A program made the position numbers and the translations under genes. A DNA stretch of 64,000 nt, from the NCBI RefSeq assembly GCF_036226925.1, contig NZ_CP109031.1:5022001-5086000 (forward strand). Reading direction: 5' to 3'. Positions 50,051-58,129 of the stretch are shown piece by piece. The notes under the pieces were generated by a model. That model was not told the origin of the DNA. It did no database searches and saw only the letters and a program-made list of their open reading frames with translations. The DNA is from Streptomyces sp. NBC_00659 (lineage in GTDB: Bacteria > Actinomycetota > Actinomycetes > Streptomycetales > Streptomycetaceae). The stretch's first letter is position 1, and every line of letters begins with the position of its first letter.

Positions 50051-51159
50051 ACGACATACTGGTCATGGCCCTGTTCGCCTTCCTGGGCGCCGCCGCGGCG
50101 GGCCTGCTCGGCGTGGGCGCGCTCCGGCTCCTGCGGCGCCGTTCGCTCACCGCGTCCCTCACGGTCGTCGCCGCCGTCGCCGTCTGCGCCATGCTCGCGG
50201 GAACGCTGGCGGTGGCGTGGGCGATGTTCCTGTCCCCGCACGACCTGAGCGTGGTCACGACGGTCATCACCATGGCGGCCGTCGTCTCGCTGGCCACCGC
50301 GTTGCTCCTGGGCCGCTGGGTCGTGGCCGGCAGCAGGGCGCTGACCCTCGCCGCCCGCTCCTTCGGCGACGGCGGCGACTTCGCGGCTCCCGAGGGCCCG
50401 ACGACCGCCGAACTCTCCGCGCTCAGCCGTGAACTGGCGGACACCAGCCGCAAACTGGCCGAGTCCCGCGACCGCGAAAGGGCCCTCGAGACCTCGCGCC
50501 GTGAACTCGTCGCCTGGATCTCGCACGACCTGCGCACCCCGCTCGCCGGGCTGCGCGCGATGTCCGAGGCCCTGGAGGACGGTGTGGCGGCGGACCCGAA
50601 CCGCTATCTGCGCCAGATGCGTACGGAGGTGGAACGCCTCAACGGCATGGTCGGAGACCTCTTCGAACTCTCCCGGATCCACGCGGGCGCCCTCGCCCTC
50701 TCCCCCTCCCGTGTCTCCGTGTACGACCTCGTCGGTGACGCCCTCGCCGGAGCGGACCCGCTGGCACGCGAGTACGGGGTGCGCCTGGTCGGGAACCGCA
50801 TCGAGCAGGTGCCGGTCGAGGTGGACGGCAAGGAGATGAGCCGGGTGCTCGGCAACCTCCTCGTCAACGCGATCCGCCGTACGCCCGCCGACGGCACGGT
50901 CGCGGTCGCCGCCGAACGCTCGGCCGCGGGCGTCGTCCTGTCCGTCACCGATGGCTGCGGAGGCATCCCGGAGGAGGACATCCCACGGGTCTTCGACACC
51001 GGCTGGCGCGGGACCCACGCCCGTACACCACCCGCCGGAGCCGGCCTCGGCCTCGCCATCGTCCGCGGGATCGTTGAGGCGCACCGGGGCATGGCAGCCG
51101 TCCACAACGTCCCCGGCGGCTGCCGTTTCGAGGTCACCCTCCCGATGGCGGGGGTGTGA
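50047..51159 (+). CDS. Sensor histidine kinase
   Basis: The 370-residue kinase has two membrane segments (about 3-25 and 40-100 with short loops), so almost no extracytoplasmic sensor domain. A HAMP-like linker leads to HisKA (ELVAWISHDLRTPLAGLRAM, phospho-acceptor His in SHDLRTP). The HATPase is intact: NLLVNAIRRTP, VTDGCGGIPEED, and GAGLGLAIVRGIVEAH. GTG 50047 overlaps the response-regulator stop. Short loops suggest intramembrane or membrane-stress sensing. Confidence 0.92.
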   Translation: MNDILVMALFAFLGAAAAGLLGVGALRLLRRRSLTASLTVVAAVAVCAMLAGTLAVAWAMFLSPHDLSVVTTVITMAAVVSLATALLLGRWVVAGSRALTLAARSFGDGGDFAAPEGPTTAELSALSRELADTSRKLAESRDRERALETSRRELVAWISHDLRTPLAGLRAMSEALEDGVAADPNRYLRQMRTEVERLNGMVGDLFELSRIHAGALALSPSRVSVYDLVGDALAGADPLAREYGVRLVGNRIEQVPVEVDGKEMSRVLGNLLVNAIRRTPADGTVAVAAERSAAGVVLSVTDGCGGIPEEDIPRVFDTGWRGTHARTPPAGAGLGLAIVRGIVEAHRGMAAVHNVPGGCRFEVTLPMAGV

Positions 51160-51164
51160 GAGAC

Positions 51165-51258
51165 GCCCCGGCCTTCCGGCCGGGGCGTTCGCCTTCCGAG
51201 GCCCCGGGCTTCCGGCCGGGGTGTTCGCCCTGCGAGGTCCCGGGCCTTCCGGCCGGGG
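51165..51258 (+). terminator. Three tandem terminator-like hairpins
   Basis: Stems 51165-51186, 51202-51221 and 51239-51258 all have the core CCGG, TTCC, GGCCGGGG. They are separated by near-identical spacers (GTTCGCC, GAGG). Together they form a tandem 37-bp repeat of a terminator behind the histidine kinase. Confidence 0.8.
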
Positions 51259-51306
51259 TGTTCGTTCGCCTTCCGAGGTCGCGGCCCGCGTCCCGGCCGC
51301 CGAAAA

Positions 51307-52302
51307 CTAGTCGCCGCGCAACGGCTCCGTCGCGAACTCCCGCATCCCCTCGGTGAATCCGGTCTCCGCCTTCCAGCCCAGATCTGCCCGCAGCCGGGCC
51401 GAGTCCGCGGTGATGTGCCGTACGTCCCCCAGCCGGTACTCCCCGGTCACGACCGGCTCGGGGCCCCCGTACGCGTCCGACAGCGCCCGCGCCATCTCGC
51501 CGACCGTACGGGGCTCGCCGCTGCCGGTGTTGTAGACGGCGAGCGAGCCGTGCGGCGAACCCGCCTCCAGGGCAGCCATGTTGGCGGCGGCCACGTCCCG
51601 CACATGGACGAAGTCCCGCCGCTGTCCGCCGTCCTCGAAGACGCGCGGGGCCTCACCGCGGGCGAGAGCGGAACGGAAGAAGGAGGCGACGCCCGCGTAC
51701 GGGGTGTCGCGGGGCATCCCGGGCCCGTAGACGTTGTGATAGCGCAGCGACACCGCGGTGCCGCCCGTGGAACGGGCCCACGCCGCCGCGAGGTGTTCCT
51801 GGGCCAGCTTGGTCGTCGCGTACACATTGCGCGGGTCGACCGGCGCGTCCTCACCCACCAGGCCAGGCGTCAACTCCTCACCGCAGCGCGGGCAGAGCGG
51901 CTCGAAGCGCCCCGCGTCCAGATCGGCGACGGCACGCGGCCCCGGCCGGACCACCCCGTGCCACTCACACGCGTACCGCCCCTCCCCGTACACGACCATC
52001 GACCCGGCGAGCACGAGCCGCCGTACCCCCGCGTCCGCCATCCCGGTGAGCAGCACAGCTGTGCCGAGGTCGTTGCGCGACACGTACTCGACGGCGTCGC
52101 CGAACCCGGTGCCGAGCCCCACCATCGCGGCTTGGTGGCACACCGCGTCCACGCCGTCCAGCGCCCCCGCGACGGCCTCGGCGTCCCGCACGTCGAGGCC
52201 GTCCCGCAGGTCGAACACGACCGCCTCGTGGCCTCGCGCACGCAGGGCCGCGACGATCCGACCTCCGATGAACCCGGCCCCGCCGGTAACCAGTACACGC
52301 AT
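51307..52302 (-). CDS. NAD-dependent epimerase/dehydratase with a CxxC insert
   Basis: The 331-residue extended short-chain dehydrogenase starts MRVLVTGGAGFIGGRIV. It has the nucleotide-sugar epimerase motifs AGSMVVYGEG, YATTKLAQE (catalytic Tyr/Lys) and RYHNVYGPGMP. A short insert, FEPLCPRCGEELTP, adds a CxxC pair, possibly a zinc site, near residue 135. It is likely a UDP-sugar 4-epimerase-like enzyme. ATG 52302 is used; 52311 would add three residues. It lies with, but is not coupled to, the glycosylation genes. Confidence 0.9.
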   Translation of the reverse strand: MRVLVTGGAGFIGGRIVAALRARGHEAVVFDLRDGLDVRDAEAVAGALDGVDAVCHQAAMVGLGTGFGDAVEYVSRNDLGTAVLLTGMADAGVRRLVLAGSMVVYGEGRYACEWHGVVRPGPRAVADLDAGRFEPLCPRCGEELTPGLVGEDAPVDPRNVYATTKLAQEHLAAAWARSTGGTAVSLRYHNVYGPGMPRDTPYAGVASFFRSALARGEAPRVFEDGGQRRDFVHVRDVAAANMAALEAGSPHGSLAVYNTGSGEPRTVGEMARALSDAYGGPEPVVTGEYRLGDVRHITADSARLRADLGWKAETGFTEGMREFATEPLRGD

Positions 52303-52394
52303 GGAACGCACGCTAGGACCGCCGCCGTGTCCGGCGACAGCACCACGCCCACCACGTCACCGCACCGTAAGACCCGGGGCACCGTCGCGCGTGC

Positions 52395-52742
52395 TCACAT
52401 GCGCAGCAGCCGCTGGGTGATCTCGCGGTACTGGCGCAGCGCGTGGCGCAGTTCCTCGCCCTGGGTCTCGGGGTCCTGGCCGTGCCAGGCCGCGTGGAGG
52501 TCGCCGCGTCGTTCCGTGAGGGCGCTCATGAGCTGGGCGGCGGCCTCGTCGAACGCGGTCTCGGCCTCCTCCAGGGCTTCCAGCGGGCTGTGCGCGAACG
52601 TGTTGAGCGCGTGGTTCAGCCGCTGGGTGACGTCGGCCCGCTCGTCCGCCCCGAGCAGCGGTTCCGGGCCGGACGCACGACGTCCGGCGGAACCGGGCCG
52701 CCCCTCCGGAGGCTGTTGGGCGCGTGTCTGGTCGTACATCAT
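52395..52742 (-). CDS. Small helical protein of unknown function
   Basis: The 115-residue product has a Pro/Gly/Arg-rich first third and then a helical part (DVTQRLNHALNTFAHSPLEALEEAETAFDEAAAQLMSALTERR, then QGEELRHALRQYREITQRLL). No signal peptide is present. This is a conserved Streptomyces protein of unknown role. Two adjacent ATGs are possible. It is 102 bp downstream of the MerR-like gene on the same strand and may be co-transcribed. Confidence 0.7.
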   Translation of the reverse strand: MMYDQTRAQQPPEGRPGSAGRRASGPEPLLGADERADVTQRLNHALNTFAHSPLEALEEAETAFDEAAAQLMSALTERRGDLHAAWHGQDPETQGEELRHALRQYREITQRLLRM

Positions 52743-52844
52743 GGTCGGCCGCTTCCTGTACGTCGTACCGGCGCGGGGCGCGTCGGGGAGTTCGGGGGGC
52801 GACGACCGGGCCGGACGTTCCGGTAGGTCACCGCCGGGTCGTGT

Positions 52845-53189
52845 TCAGCCGGCGCTGGATCCCTCCCGTTCCGCCTGGGCGGCGCGCCGGTACTCGGCGT
52901 TGATGCGCTGGGCGTCCTCGAGCTGGTCCTCGAGGATGACGATGCGACAAGCGGCCTCGATCGGGGTCCCCCGGTCGACGAGTTCCCGCGCGCGGGCGGC
53001 GATCCTCAGCTGGTAGCGGGAGTAGCGGCGGTGGCCGCCCTCCGAGCGGAGCGGAGTGATCAGCCGGGCCTCACCGATGGCCCGGAGGAATCCGGGCGTC
53101 GTGCCGAGCATCTCGGCGGCCCTGCCCATCGTGTACGCGGGATAGTCGTCGTCGTCGAGACGACCACTGAGTGGAGTGTCCGCTGTCAT
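52845..53189 (-). CDS. MerR-like small transcription regulator (paralogue B)
   Basis: The 114-residue protein matches the regulator at 26803-27117 over most of its length: DDDYPAYTMGRAAEMLGTTP, FLRAIGEARLI, RSEGGHRRYSRYQLRIAARA and EAACRIVILEDQLEDAQRIN. GAGGTGAA lies 5 nt before ATG 53189. It has no ligand-binding domain. Unlike paralogue A it is not beside a cold-shock gene. The long AT-richer region upstream probably holds its promoter. Confidence 0.87.
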   Translation of the reverse strand: MTADTPLSGRLDDDDYPAYTMGRAAEMLGTTPGFLRAIGEARLITPLRSEGGHRRYSRYQLRIAARARELVDRGTPIEAACRIVILEDQLEDAQRINAEYRRAAQAEREGSSAG

Positions 53190-53823
53190 TTCACCTCGTC
53201 ATGGCACGCGTCGAGGGGCCCCGCTGCCGTACGGCACCAGGGCCCCGAAGGAAATTGAACACCATCTGCCGGCTCCGCTGCGGAGCCGACCTTCTGTTTC
53301 CGCTACCGGGCCCGTCTGAGGGGCGGATGAGCGGGGATCGTGTATGCCGTGACCGGAAACCACCGTCCATTCCGGGTTTTTGCGGTACCGGCTGTGCTGC
53401 TCCGGGGCCGCGCGATCCTGATGGCGTCTGCTTCCTCCGTCCTTGGCTCGGTGTCGATCACTCGCCGGACCGGGACGTTCTCCTCCGGACCGACGCTGTC
53501 TGTACAAGAAACCCTAATCACGCCACGGCTCGATGTCTACCGTGACAAAGACAGGTTTCGCGACGCACGGGGATCAGATTTTCCGGGGTGCGCGGCGATC
53601 GCCGCGGTGAACGGTCCGTATACGGAATCGAGACCATCCCGCATCCTTCTCCCCGCAACTGCCGGACGGTCCCGTGCTGTCCTGGGGGACAGAATCCGCG
53701 GCCGGGCGAGCGACGGCCGTATGCCGTGGTCACGCATGTCGTGACCATGACTTCGCCGGTCGGGAGGACCGGGACGGCCGGTGGGAGCCGGCCGGGCGAA
53801 GTCGTCGAGAACGAGGACGGGAC
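53190..53823. other. Long intergenic region without a clear gene
   Basis: It contains a perfect hairpin, CGGCTCCGC/GCGGAGCCG (53270-53288), and a stretch of lower GC (about 53500-53640). Several short open frames exist on both strands, none with ribosome sites or recognisable similarity. It may hold divergent promoters for the regulator at 53189 and the lipoprotein at 53824, or be a gene remnant. Confidence 0.4.
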
Positions 53824-54459
53824 ATGTCGGGTCTCAGACGTACGTCGGCGCTGGCGCTGGCGGGCGGGATCATGCTGCTGACGGGGTGCCAGGACCCGGC
53901 GGGCACCAGCTCCGCCGCCGGCACCCCCACGTCCTCCGCGGCCGCCTCGGCCGCGGCGGCCGTCCGGAAGGACACCCCGGCCCCGGCCGCCTCACCCGCG
54001 TCGAGTCCCGCCGGCACGAGCGCCCCGTCGCGCGGCTCGGCCACCGGCTCCCCGGAGCGGGCCACCGCCACCCCGGCCGGCCGCGCGGCCACCGCCGTCG
54101 CGGGCTGCCGCAACCTGGCCGCCGGTGACGCGGTGAAGACCGAGGTCACCCGGATGTACCGGCACGACGTCACCCACTTCCAGCACATCGAGCCGGAGCC
54201 GCACACGTTCTTCTACGGTCAGTGCGGAACCGTCCGCTACGCCGCCACCCGTTTCCAGCCGTTCGCGGGCGCCACGCAGGCGGAACTCGTGGGCATGCAG
54301 GACGAGGGAGGCGCCATCAAGTACTTCCGCGACTCGGGCGGCGGCTGGGTCTACATCGCGAGCGACGGCCTCCCCGCGGGTCCGCACGGCTGCGGCGACA
54401 TCCCGGCGATTCCCGACGCCCTGGCCACCGCGTGGGGAAACTGCTTGTTCGGGCGCTGA
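53824..54459 (+). CDS. Secreted lipoprotein of unknown function
   Basis: The 211-residue product has a lipobox (MLLTGC), an Ala/Ser/Thr/Pro-rich spacer of about 75 residues and a domain with four Cys. These are in AGCRNLAAG, YGQCGTVRY, HGCGDIP and NCLFGR, and could form two disulfides. GMQDEGGAIKYFRDSGGGWVYIA is the most conserved-looking stretch. No family is recognised. ATG 53824 sits behind GGACGGG. Confidence 0.75.
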   Translation: MSGLRRTSALALAGGIMLLTGCQDPAGTSSAAGTPTSSAAASAAAAVRKDTPAPAASPASSPAGTSAPSRGSATGSPERATATPAGRAATAVAGCRNLAAGDAVKTEVTRMYRHDVTHFQHIEPEPHTFFYGQCGTVRYAATRFQPFAGATQAELVGMQDEGGAIKYFRDSGGGWVYIASDGLPAGPHGCGDIPAIPDALATAWGNCLFGR

Positions 54460-54486
54460 ACCGCCCGCCCTCTTCGCCCCCGGATC

Positions 54487-54516
54487 CCGGCGGCCCCGCC
54501 CGTGTGGGGCCGCCGG
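54487..54516. terminator. Bidirectional terminator between convergent genes
   Basis: CCGGCGGCCCC and GGGGCCGCCGG form a perfect 11-bp stem over an 8-nt loop, between the lipoprotein stop (54459) and the DUF4142 stop (54547). Confidence 0.75.
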
Positions 54517-54546
54517 TGCGCCCCGCCGGTGCGGGGGCGCCGGTGC

Positions 54547-55120
54547 TCACGGCGACGACGGCACCGGAAGCACGGTCGGGACCGCGGCCGGAGAGGCCGT
54601 CGCCCCGCGCGCGACGGCGTCGAAGTCGACGTATCCCGTCCTCTCCAGCGCCGAGATGTGGCCGAGCTCGGTCCGGTTGGCGACCGTGGCCAGCTCCCGT
54701 ACCAGCGTGTTGCGGGTGCTGCTGCGCACCTGGGCGAGCTGCTGGAAGATCCTGCCGTGCTCCTCGCGCAGCAGATTCGCGAACAGCGTCCGGTACTCGC
54801 CGTCCTGAGCCGCCGTCAGCTGCGCGAGCCGGCCCTGCTGCTCGGCGGTCGGCTGGGTCGGCAGGACGATGGCGAGGTCGGTGGCCACTTCGCGGACACG
54901 CTTGTCGAGGTCGGTGTGGCCGGCCACCAGCTGGTCGCCCGCCTCCTTGACGGCCTTCGTGGGGGCCCTGTCGATCGCCTGCCGGCCCGCGGACATCTCC
55001 CACAGGCCGTCCAGCTCCACCTGCACCACGAGGTCGCGGTCGGCGGTGCTCAGCGGTCCCCAGGGCGTGCTCACCACGGGGCCGGGGTCGGCGATGGCGG
55101 CCTTCACCGCGTCGAAACGG
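54547..55120 (-). pseudogene. DUF4142 gene, 3' part (interrupted by the IS607-type element)
   Basis: This piece encodes the DUF4142 domain: VSTPWGPLSTADRDLVVQV, GLWEMSAGRQAIDRAPTKAVKEAG, VAGHTDLDKRVRE, and a C-terminal YVDFDAVARGA. The frame runs back through FDAVKAAIADPG to the element boundary. Joined to 57551-57424 it gives an in-frame gene of 702 bp (233 residues). An ATG at 55107 could still express the piece without its membrane anchor. DUF4142 proteins are usually exported. Confidence 0.85.
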
Positions 55121-55202
55121 TGGGGGTTTGAACTGCACTCGTTCTAGTGAAGAACGAGCGATCATGAGCATTCATGAGTGAGTGGCTTCTACGGTCTGGC
55201 TT

Positions 55203-55775
55203 GTGAATCTGACCGAGTGGGCGAAGGCTCAGGGCGTCCATCCGCAGACGGCGCGCCGCTGGTTCCGTGATGGAACGCTGCCGGTGCCTGCGGAGCGGGT
55301 GGGCCCGCGCACGATCCTGGTGAACATCGAGGCCAACCAGGTCGCCGATGTCGTCAGGGGCGTGGGCCTGTACGCCCGGGTCTCCTCCCACGACCAGAAG
55401 GCCGACCTGGCGCGGCAGACCGCGCGGCTGGTGGAGTGGGCGGCGAAGGCGGGGCACCGGGTGGTGCGGGCCGAGTCGGAGATCGCCTCGGGCATGAACG
55501 GCGGGCGGGCGAAGGTCCGCCGACTGCTGGCCGACCCGGCCGTGACCACGGTGGTCGTCGAGCACAAGGACCGCCTGGGGTGGATGAACACCGAGCTCGT
55601 CGAGGCCGCACTGGCCGCGCATGGCCGTCGCCTCGTCATCCTCGATGACGGCGAGGTCGAAGATGACCTGGTCCGCGACATGACCGAGGTCCTGACCTCG
55701 TTCTGCGCCCGCTTGTACGGACGCCGCTCCGCGGGGAACCGCGCGCGGAAGGCGCTTGAGGCGGCCGCGAAGTGA
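55203..55775 (+). CDS. tnpA: IS607-family serine recombinase
   Basis: GTG 55203 is chosen because the family starts (M)NLTEWA. The 190-residue protein has a MerR-like HTH (EWAKAQGVHPQTARRWFRDG) followed by a serine-recombinase catalytic domain with the nucleophile in GLYARVSSHDQ. Family motifs EIASGMNGGRAKVRRLL, HKDRLG, GRRLVILDDGEV and LVRDMTEVLTSFCARLYGRRSA follow. HKDRLGWMN departs from the usual HRDRLARFG. It moves the element by site-specific recombination at GG-type targets. It overlaps tnpB by GTGA. Confidence 0.92.
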   Translation: MNLTEWAKAQGVHPQTARRWFRDGTLPVPAERVGPRTILVNIEANQVADVVRGVGLYARVSSHDQKADLARQTARLVEWAAKAGHRVVRAESEIASGMNGGRAKVRRLLADPAVTTVVVEHKDRLGWMNTELVEAALAAHGRRLVILDDGEVEDDLVRDMTEVLTSFCARLYGRRSAGNRARKALEAAAK

Positions 55776-57100
55776 GCGAGCGCAAGAAGCCGTTGCGTGC
55801 GGTCCAGGGCCCGTTCGTGGTCCAGGACCGTACGGGCGTCGCGATCCGCGACCGCCTCAAAGACCTCACACCGCAGGACAACGAGGTCCTGCGTCTCATC
55901 GGCGCCCACATGGGCGGCCTCGCCACCGCCGACCTCGCCCTGTACTCGCGGGCCGGCTTCGAGCGCACCGGCCAGACCTGGGCCACCCGCAAGCAGGAGC
56001 TGACTGTCAGGTCGTCGTCCCGCTGGGCCGGTGCCGTCACCAAGGGCACCCACGACCAGTACTCCCTGGCCCGGCGTGGCCAGTTCGCGTACCGGGACAA
56101 GCTCGCCGACGGCATCCGCATGCTCATGCACCGTCTGTCCCTCCCGGTCGGGGAGAAGGGTGCCAAAGGCAGGCCGGGCGGCTACCGGTCCAGGGCGGAG
56201 TGGTTCCACAAGTCCCGCCGTCTCCACATCCTCAAGGCCCGCCTCACAAAGGTGGAGGAGGACATCGCGACCGGGCAGGTGCACGTCGTGCGCGGCGGGA
56301 AGAGCCTCGCGAACAACCGGCACAACCTGGCCGCCGCCGGTCTTACCGAGACCGGGTGGCGGGAACGCTGGGAGGCCGCCCGCTGGTTCTTGAGCGCGGA
56401 CGGCGAGTCGGGCAAGCGGTTCGGGAACGAAACGATCCGCGTCACCCCGGACGGCGAGGTCTCCGTCAAGCTGCCCAGGCCGCTGGAGTACCTGGCCAAC
56501 AGCCCGCATGGCCGGTACGTCCTGACCAGCCGCGTCGCCTTCCGGTATCGGGGCGCGGAGTGGGCCGGCCGTGTCGCCGGGAACCGGGCGATCGCGTACG
56601 AGATCCACTACGACGTGGCCAAGAGCCGCTGGTATCTGACCGCCTCGTGGAAGCGCGCCGCCGTGCAGGCCATCGCCTTGGAAGCGGCGCGGGCGGGCGG
56701 GCTGATCGGCGTGGACACGAACGCCGACCACTTCGCCGCGTACCGCCTCGACCGGCACGGCAACCCGGTCGGCGACCCGCAGCGGTTCCGCTACGACCTG
56801 ACCGGCAGTGCGGACCACCGCGACGCGCAGTTGCGGCACGCGCTCAGCCAGTTGCTGCGCTGGGCCACCCGGACCGGCGTCACCGCGATCGCTGTCGAAG
56901 ACCTCGACTTCTCCGACGGCAAGACCCGCGAGAGGTTCGGTCGCCGCAAGCGGTTCCGGCAACTCATCCACGGCATCCCCAGCGGCAAGGTCAAGGCCCG
57001 GCTGGTGAACATGGCCGCCGAGCACGGCCTCTCCCTGGTCGCCGTCGACCCGGCGTACACCTCCAAGTGGGGCGCCGAGCACTGGAAGACCCCCCCCTGA
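55772..57100 (+). CDS. tnpB: IS607-type TnpB, truncated by a frameshift in a C8 run
   Basis: TnpB is the RNA-guided nuclease ancestor of Cas12. The 442-residue product shows RuvC motif I (LIGVDTNADH) and motif II (IAVEDLDF), and stops at KTPP just after VDPAYTSKWG. The expected continuation, with HDTAGIAIGRRALGH carrying the third RuvC Asp, lies in another frame from 57101 to the stop at 57417. Adding one C to the run of eight at 57090-57097 would join them into 548 codons. As read, nuclease activity should be lost. A base-call error or strain variant is possible. It overlaps tnpA by GTGA. Confidence 0.88.
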   Translation: MSERKKPLRAVQGPFVVQDRTGVAIRDRLKDLTPQDNEVLRLIGAHMGGLATADLALYSRAGFERTGQTWATRKQELTVRSSSRWAGAVTKGTHDQYSLARRGQFAYRDKLADGIRMLMHRLSLPVGEKGAKGRPGGYRSRAEWFHKSRRLHILKARLTKVEEDIATGQVHVVRGGKSLANNRHNLAAAGLTETGWRERWEAARWFLSADGESGKRFGNETIRVTPDGEVSVKLPRPLEYLANSPHGRYVLTSRVAFRYRGAEWAGRVAGNRAIAYEIHYDVAKSRWYLTASWKRAAVQAIALEAARAGGLIGVDTNADHFAAYRLDRHGNPVGDPQRFRYDLTGSADHRDAQLRHALSQLLRWATRTGVTAIAVEDLDFSDGKTRERFGRRKRFRQLIHGIPSGKVKARLVNMAAEHGLSLVAVDPAYTSKWGAEHWKTPP

Positions 57101-57423
57101 CCAGCAAGAAACGTGCGATGACCCGCCACGACACGGCGGGCATCGCGATCGGAAGGCGCGCCCTCGGGCACCCGATCCGGCGACGGACGAAACCGCCCCG
57201 CACCCACCAGAGCGATGGTGGCGGGCATCGGAACGTCCAGGCCGAACCGGGCACCTTGGAGCGCGAGGGACCCCGTCGGACACGGTACGGAACCAGCCCC
57301 CAGAGGGCGGCGACCGGCCGTGCAGTCAAAGCGGGGAACCAGCGTGTCCAACACCGTTCGGGACACGCGGCTGAGCACGGGTTCTGGCAACAGGACCCAC
57401 TCCCGCTCAGTTCTTAGGAACGG

Positions 57424-57551
57424 TACGAGTAGAACACCGGGTACGCGAGTGAGCCGATCGTGCCGCCGATCGCCAGCACCATGAAGATCGTGACGAAGCT
57501 GCGCCGCAACTGAGCCTCCCTGCGGACCGGCTGTTCTTCGGCAACCTTCAC
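57424..57551 (-). pseudogene. DUF4142 gene, 5' part (signal/membrane segment)
   Basis: From GTG 57551 the frame reads [19 protein letters not shown] and then a membrane segment with [20 protein letters not shown], followed by FYSYR. It then enters the IS607-type element and stops after three bases at TAA/Ser. Rejoined with 55120-54547 it restores a DUF4142 protein with an N-terminal anchor. Confidence 0.8.
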
Positions 57552-58129
57552 TCGTCCGGTGCGGTCCGTACCGGCCGAAGCCGTTCTTGGCGCGTACCGG
57601 GTGCTCCAGCCCCTTCCCGTACGGGGGAACGGGAGTCGCGTGGGCGGGGGCACCCGGCCGCCGTGCCAGAAGATCAGTTCGCCGCCCGGGGCCGATAGGG
57701 CCGAACGGCCCAGGGCGTCAGGGCCGTACGGACACCGGGCCACGCCCCCGGACCGGGCGCACCCGTCTCCCGCCCGCGCGCCTCACTTTCGCTCCACCGC
57801 CCGGCAGTTGGCGGGCCGACGGCGGCGGAAGCGGGCGTCCGGGCTCGTCGGCGAGGCCCGCGCGAGGGAACCCGCTCCGGGCCCGTCGGCCGTCGCCCAC
57901 CGGGACCGGAGGGGCCGTTGGGCCCTCCGGTCAGGGCCTTCGCAGGGGCTGTTCGGCCCTATCCGGCCCCCGTGTCCCGGAGCCGATCATGAGGCGGCGG
58001 CCGGGAAGCGGCACCGCGTCCACCCCCGTGCGCGGCACTTCCCGGCCCGCCGACGCCCTGAGCGGGACGTGTGCCGGACAGGACACGCCTCAGGGGCGGG
58101 ACATGTGGAGAAGGGGAGGGAGTCGTCCG
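57552..58129. other. Divergent spacer before ctaD
   Basis: The region lies between the broken DUF4142 gene and the ctaD start. It is GC-rich with no gene recognised. GGGAGGGAG at 58115-58123 is the ctaD ribosome site. No clear promoter was found. Confidence 0.4.

Larger units (their letters stand above)
55121..57423 (+). mobile_element. IS607-type element with tnpA and tnpB
   Basis: The element is 2,303 bp. Its borders are set by rejoining the split DUF4142 gene: left flank ends AACGG (55116-55120) and the element itself ends AACGG (57419-57423). This is either a 5-bp duplication or the end homology expected for serine-recombinase insertion at a GG site. The left end carries CTCGTTCT/AGAACGAG (55138-55158), a likely TnpA-binding inverted repeat. 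It encodes a serine recombinase and a frameshifted TnpB. No terminal inverted repeats are seen, as is normal for the family. Confidence 0.85.

Noticed and set aside
53340..53744. Plus-strand frame of 134 codons in the long gap
   Set aside because: No ribosome site, no recognisable domain and no neighbours in register.
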